Shown here: one piece after another, positions 61,339 to 64,000 of the stretch
Position numbering within the stretch: position 1 is the first letter of the stretch
Layout of the letters: each line of letters opens with the position of its first letter
Source: Flavobacterium sinopsychrotolerans
GTDB taxonomy: Bacteria > Bacteroidota > Bacteroidia > Flavobacteriales > Flavobacteriaceae
Reading direction: 5' to 3'
Assembly (NCBI RefSeq): GCF_900110375.1
Contig: NZ_FODN01000002.1
Coordinates: forward strand, 186,001-250,000
Length of the DNA: 64,000 nt
The notes under the pieces: model-generated
The model's database searches: none
Told to the model about the DNA's origin: nothing
What the model saw: the letters and a program-made list of their open reading frames with translations, nothing else
Made by a program: the position numbers and the translations under genes

Positions 61339-61372
61339 AAAGACCAATTTTGCTTTTGTGAAATTGGTCTTT
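61339..61372 (+). terminator. Hairpin between ccoP and ccoG
   Basis: A perfect 12-bp stem (AAAGACCAATTT / AAATTGGTCTTT) with a 10-nt loop fills most of the 54-bp gap. It could stop or reduce transcription into the assembly genes, or act as a processing or stability element. Confidence 0.7.
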
Positions 61373-61385
61373 AAAATTAAAAAAA

Positions 61386-62804
61386 ATGTCAAAATTACCG
61401 GACGAAGCTTTTAGAGATACCATCGGAACAATTGATGAAGAAGGAAACAGAAAATTCATTTTTCCAAAAAAACCTTCAGGGAAGTTTTATGATTACAGGA
61501 AATGGGTCAGTTATTTTTTGCTTATTGTACTTGTTGCCAATCCTTTTATAAAGATTAATGGCAATCAATTCATGATGTTCAATATATTGGAGCGACGATT
61601 TAATATTTTTGGATTTCCGTTTTGGCCTCAGGATTTTTACATTTTTGTTCTTTTCATGATTGTTGGAGTTGTTTTCATCATCCTTTTTACGGTGATTTTT
61701 GGGCGAATATTTTGCGGATGGATTTGTCCGCAGACTATCTTTCTAGAAATGGTTTTCCGAAGAATCGAATATTGGATAGAAGGCGATCGTGGTGCCCAAA
61801 TTCGTTTGGAAAAACAAGAATGGAATGTAGAGAAAATTAGAAAGAAAGGGATGAAATGGACTATTTTCCTAATCATTTCTTTTTTTATTGCCAATGTCTT
61901 TCTGGCGTATCTTATCAGCAGCGATAAGTTGCTTTTAATGATTGAAGAAGGACCTGAAAATCATTTGAGTACTTTGGTTTCGTTATTGATTTTTACAGGA
62001 GTTTTCTATTTTATTTTTGCATGGTTTAGGGAACAAGTTTGTATTATTGCCTGTCCTTACGGAAGATTACAAGGTGTTTTATTAGACGATAAATCGATAA
62101 ATGTAGCATACGATTTTGTTCGTGGCGAAAAAGAAGTTGGCAGGGCCAAATTCAACAAACAGGAAGATAGAGCAACGACAGGAAAAGGAGATTGTATCGA
62201 TTGTAAGCAATGTGTAAATGTTTGTCCAACTGGAATTGATATTCGAAACGGGACACAAATGGAATGTGTCAATTGCACGGCCTGTATTGACGAATGTGAT
62301 GCCATTATGGAAGGTGTGGGTTTACCTAAAGGGTTGATCCGGTACGCATCGGAAGATGAAATTGAGAAAAAAGAGAAGTTCAGGTTCACGCCAAGAATGA
62401 AAGGGTATTCGGCTGTATTATTCATTTTGACAGGTATTTTGATTGGATTATTGTTTCTACGTACTGATGTTGAAGCCACAATCTTGAGATTGCCAGGACA
62501 GTTGTTTCAACACAAAGGGGATAACATCAGTAATATTTATACTTTTAAAATTATCAATAAAACGAATACTGATTTTAATGATATTCATTTCAAATTGGTG
62601 GGCATAAAAGGAACTTTAAAAGTTGTAGGGAAACAAGAACTTAAAGTTCCAAAACAAGGAATGAGCGGAGGAACACTATTTGTAGAAATCAATCAAAATT
62701 TATTGGATAGCGACAAAACAAAATTGAAAATTGAGGTTTATGATGGAGATGAAAAAATTGAAACTAGCACCACTAATTTCTTAAGTCCGCGAAGTTTCGA
62801 TTAA
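61386..62804 (+). CDS. ccoG: cbb3 oxidase accessory protein CcoG (FixG, 4Fe-4S)
   Basis: A 472-residue membrane protein with about five helices. It has a CGWICPQ motif (about 115), ACPYGRLQG, and two ferredoxin-type clusters: CIDCKQCVNVCPTG and CVNCTACIDECD (about 258-302). The C-terminal domain is Ig-like and periplasmic (from 365). CcoG reduces copper(II) for cbb3 assembly in other bacteria. Length is normal for the family. Confidence 0.95.
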   Translation: MSKLPDEAFRDTIGTIDEEGNRKFIFPKKPSGKFYDYRKWVSYFLLIVLVANPFIKINGNQFMMFNILERRFNIFGFPFWPQDFYIFVLFMIVGVVFIILFTVIFGRIFCGWICPQTIFLEMVFRRIEYWIEGDRGAQIRLEKQEWNVEKIRKKGMKWTIFLIISFFIANVFLAYLISSDKLLLMIEEGPENHLSTLVSLLIFTGVFYFIFAWFREQVCIIACPYGRLQGVLLDDKSINVAYDFVRGEKEVGRAKFNKQEDRATTGKGDCIDCKQCVNVCPTGIDIRNGTQMECVNCTACIDECDAIMEGVGLPKGLIRYASEDEIEKKEKFRFTPRMKGYSAVLFILTGILIGLLFLRTDVEATILRLPGQLFQHKGDNISNIYTFKIINKTNTDFNDIHFKLVGIKGTLKVVGKQELKVPKQGMSGGTLFVEINQNLLDSDKTKLKIEVYDGDEKIETSTTNFLSPRSFD

Positions 62805-62848
62805 CATTAATAAACTAAGATTTAGAATTTATATAAAAAAAACATATC

Positions 62849-63301
62849 ATGAAAATTAACTGGGGAACAGGAATCGTAATCGCTTTTGGTTTATTTATAT
62901 CCTTCATTTTGTATTTTGTTTTTACGGTACAATCCGATTCAAAATATGACAATGAGCTGGTTGTTGAAGAATATTACAAGCATGATGCCCATTTTGGAGA
63001 TGAAATGGCTCGAATTCAAAATGTAGAAGATTTGGTTCAAAAGCCAACAATAAACATTGTCTCAAATGGAGTTGAAATAGCATTCCCAAAAGTATTTGTT
63101 CCAATAAATATTAAAGGTAAAGTGTCCCTTTACAGACCGTCTAACAAAAAATTAGATTTTGAAATTCCAATTTCACTATCTGATGCTACTACTTTGCTCA
63201 TACCTAAAAAAAGTTTGGCAGGCGGTCGATGGGACATTAATATGGAATGGCAATACGATGGAAAATCGTATTTGTCTAAAGAAACAATTTATATCAATTA
63301 G
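62849..63301 (+). CDS. ccoH: FixH/CcoH family protein
   Basis: A 150-residue protein with one N-terminal helix (TGIVIAFGLFISFILYFVF) and a periplasmic beta-sandwich with PTINIVSNGVEIAFPK, KGKVSLYRPSNKKLDFEI and a C-terminal GGRWDINMEWQYDGKSYLSKE. The WDINMEWxxxGKxY end is the FixH signature. It is needed to assemble or stabilise cbb3 oxidase. It begins 44 bp after ccoG. Confidence 0.93.
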   Translation: MKINWGTGIVIAFGLFISFILYFVFTVQSDSKYDNELVVEEYYKHDAHFGDEMARIQNVEDLVQKPTINIVSNGVEIAFPKVFVPINIKGKVSLYRPSNKKLDFEIPISLSDATTLLIPKKSLAGGRWDINMEWQYDGKSYLSKETIYIN

Positions 63302-63311
63302 TCTTAAAGTC

Positions 63312-63349
63312 AAAAGTCTTAAAGTCAATTTATAGGATTTAAGACTTTT
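63312..63349. repeat. Inverted repeat between ccoH and the TauE/SafE gene
   Basis: AAAAGTCTTAAA (63312-63323) pairs perfectly with TTTAAGACTTTT (63338-63349) across a 14-nt loop. A further AGTCTTAAAGTC copy lies directly before it. It may reduce read-through and shares its words with 36809-36826. Confidence 0.6.
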
Positions 63350-63374
63350 AATTTTATGACATTAGACTAAAAAA

Positions 63375-64000
63375 ATGCTTTATACTGCCTTCATTTTCGG
63401 TTTAATAAGTAGTTTTCACTGCATTGGAATGTGTGGTCCTATTGCTATGATGTTGCCCGTCGACAGAACGAATCAGACCAGAAAAGCAACTCAAATCATG
63501 ACCTATCATTTGGGAAGATTAACGGCTTACGCGACAATAGGCTTTGTTTTTGGACTGCTTGGAAAAGGTTTTTTTATGGCAGGTTTGCAACAAAACTTAT
63601 CCATATTCATTGGTGTAGCTATGATTATAGTTGTTTTGATTCCAGAGAGAATTTTTGCTAAATATAATTTTTCAAAACCGGTTTTTAAATTAATTTCTAA
63701 AATCAAAACGGCTTTAGGAAGTCAGTTTAGAAATAAGAGTTATAAATCCCTATTCACTATTGGTTTACTAAATGGCTTTTTGCCTTGCGGAATGGTTTAT
63801 GTTGCTTTGTTTGGCGCCATTGCCATGCAAAGTGAAAGTCTTGGTGTTTTGTATATGATTTTATTCGGATTAGGAACCGTTCCTATGATGAGCAGCGTCG
63901 TGTATATCAACTCATTTCTTACAATTCCTATTCGAAACCGAATTCAGAAAGCGATTCCTTATGTAGCGGTATGCATTGGTTGTTTATTTATTTTAAGAGG
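63375..64000 (+). CDS. Sulfite exporter TauE/SafE-like membrane protein (C-terminus off window)
   Basis: The frame is open to the window end (208 full codons). It begins MLYTAFIFGLISSFHCIGMCGPIAMM, typical of the UreH/CcoA-like TauE/SafE-related proteins found next to cbb3 operons. It continues with YHLGRLTAYATIGFVFGLLGKG, then FTIGLLNGFLPCGMVYVALFGAIA, with several helices. The two CG motifs (CIGMCGP, LPCGMVY) could bind copper during assembly. Role by context: metal handling for cbb3 oxidase (inference). Confidence 0.85.
   Translation, partial: MLYTAFIFGLISSFHCIGMCGPIAMMLPVDRTNQTRKATQIMTYHLGRLTAYATIGFVFGLLGKGFFMAGLQQNLSIFIGVAMIIVVLIPERIFAKYNFSKPVFKLISKIKTALGSQFRNKSYKSLFTIGLLNGFLPCGMVYVALFGAIAMQSESLGVLYMILFGLGTVPMMSSVVYINSFLTIPIRNRIQKAIPYVAVCIGCLFILR

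Noticed and set aside
1..64000. CRISPR array, tRNA, rRNA, prophage or complete insertion sequence
   Set aside because: Scanned for repeated spacers, cloverleaf-like sequence, integrase or transposase motifs; none seen by eye, although small tRNAs could be missed without a tool.

Overview
The window reads as chromosome of a Flavobacterium or close relative (Bacteroidota, Flavobacteriaceae). The evidence is low GC, type IX secretion (T9SS) type B C-terminal sorting domains, CarboxypepD_reg-like TonB receptors, many TAnnTTTG-type -7 promoter elements, a fused CcoNO cytochrome oxidase subunit, and families largely confined to Bacteroidota (2TM, DUF5606). I see no rRNA, tRNA, CRISPR array, prophage or complete insertion sequence. 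The window begins inside one gene and ends inside another.

Layout. 1-10.3 kb (minus): two large secreted adhesin-like proteins, an ABC exporter pair, and a PAS histidine kinase with a single-domain response regulator. 10.8-26.5 kb: mostly single genes. These include a possible kinase-fold orphan, a lipoprotein beta-propeller, a 1244-residue phosphatase/kinase-like/Omp85-barrel fusion, an HD-PycTM fusion, a GAF protein, nucleoid-associated protein, a four-helix-bundle gene flanked by inverted repeats, an HPP/ClC pair and a frameshifted VOC gene. 26.9-32.9 kb (plus): a probable signalling cluster of TonB receptor, TPR-like secreted protein, LytS-type kinase fused to a 2TM domain, two free 2TM proteins and a LytTR regulator. 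33.0-37.4 kb (minus): CsbD, CDP-alcohol phosphatidyltransferase, heme A synthase, CCA-adding enzyme and TsaC. 37.6-44.5 kb: an LPS/core-glycan cluster with mostly alternating strands (GT2, DUF5672, GT9, deacetylase, Kdo-kinase-like). 44.6-54.5 kb: housekeeping genes dapD, ruvX, mqo, def and mazG, plus an orphan PAS protein, a FUSC protein and an amino acid permease. 54.5-64 kb: an FNR-type regulator diverging from a cbb3 oxidase cluster (ccoI-S-NO-Q-P-G-H, then a TauE/SafE-like gene).

The best regulatory signals are two paired-site observations. (i) A direct repeat with a 21-bp period that matches the LytTR-family consensus lies upstream of both the TonB receptor and the TPR gene, and each copy has the same 33-bp gap to a -7-like element. 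This suggests that the LytTR regulator downstream controls both. (ii) A palindrome ATGAYAAWTRTCAT lies upstream of ccoI and of ccoS, with identical spacing to the -7 element. This suggests class-II activation by the adjacent FNR-type protein. The most unusual proteins are the phosphatase/kinase-like/Omp85 fusion and the HD-PycTM protein. All functional assignments come from reading motifs; no database search was run.
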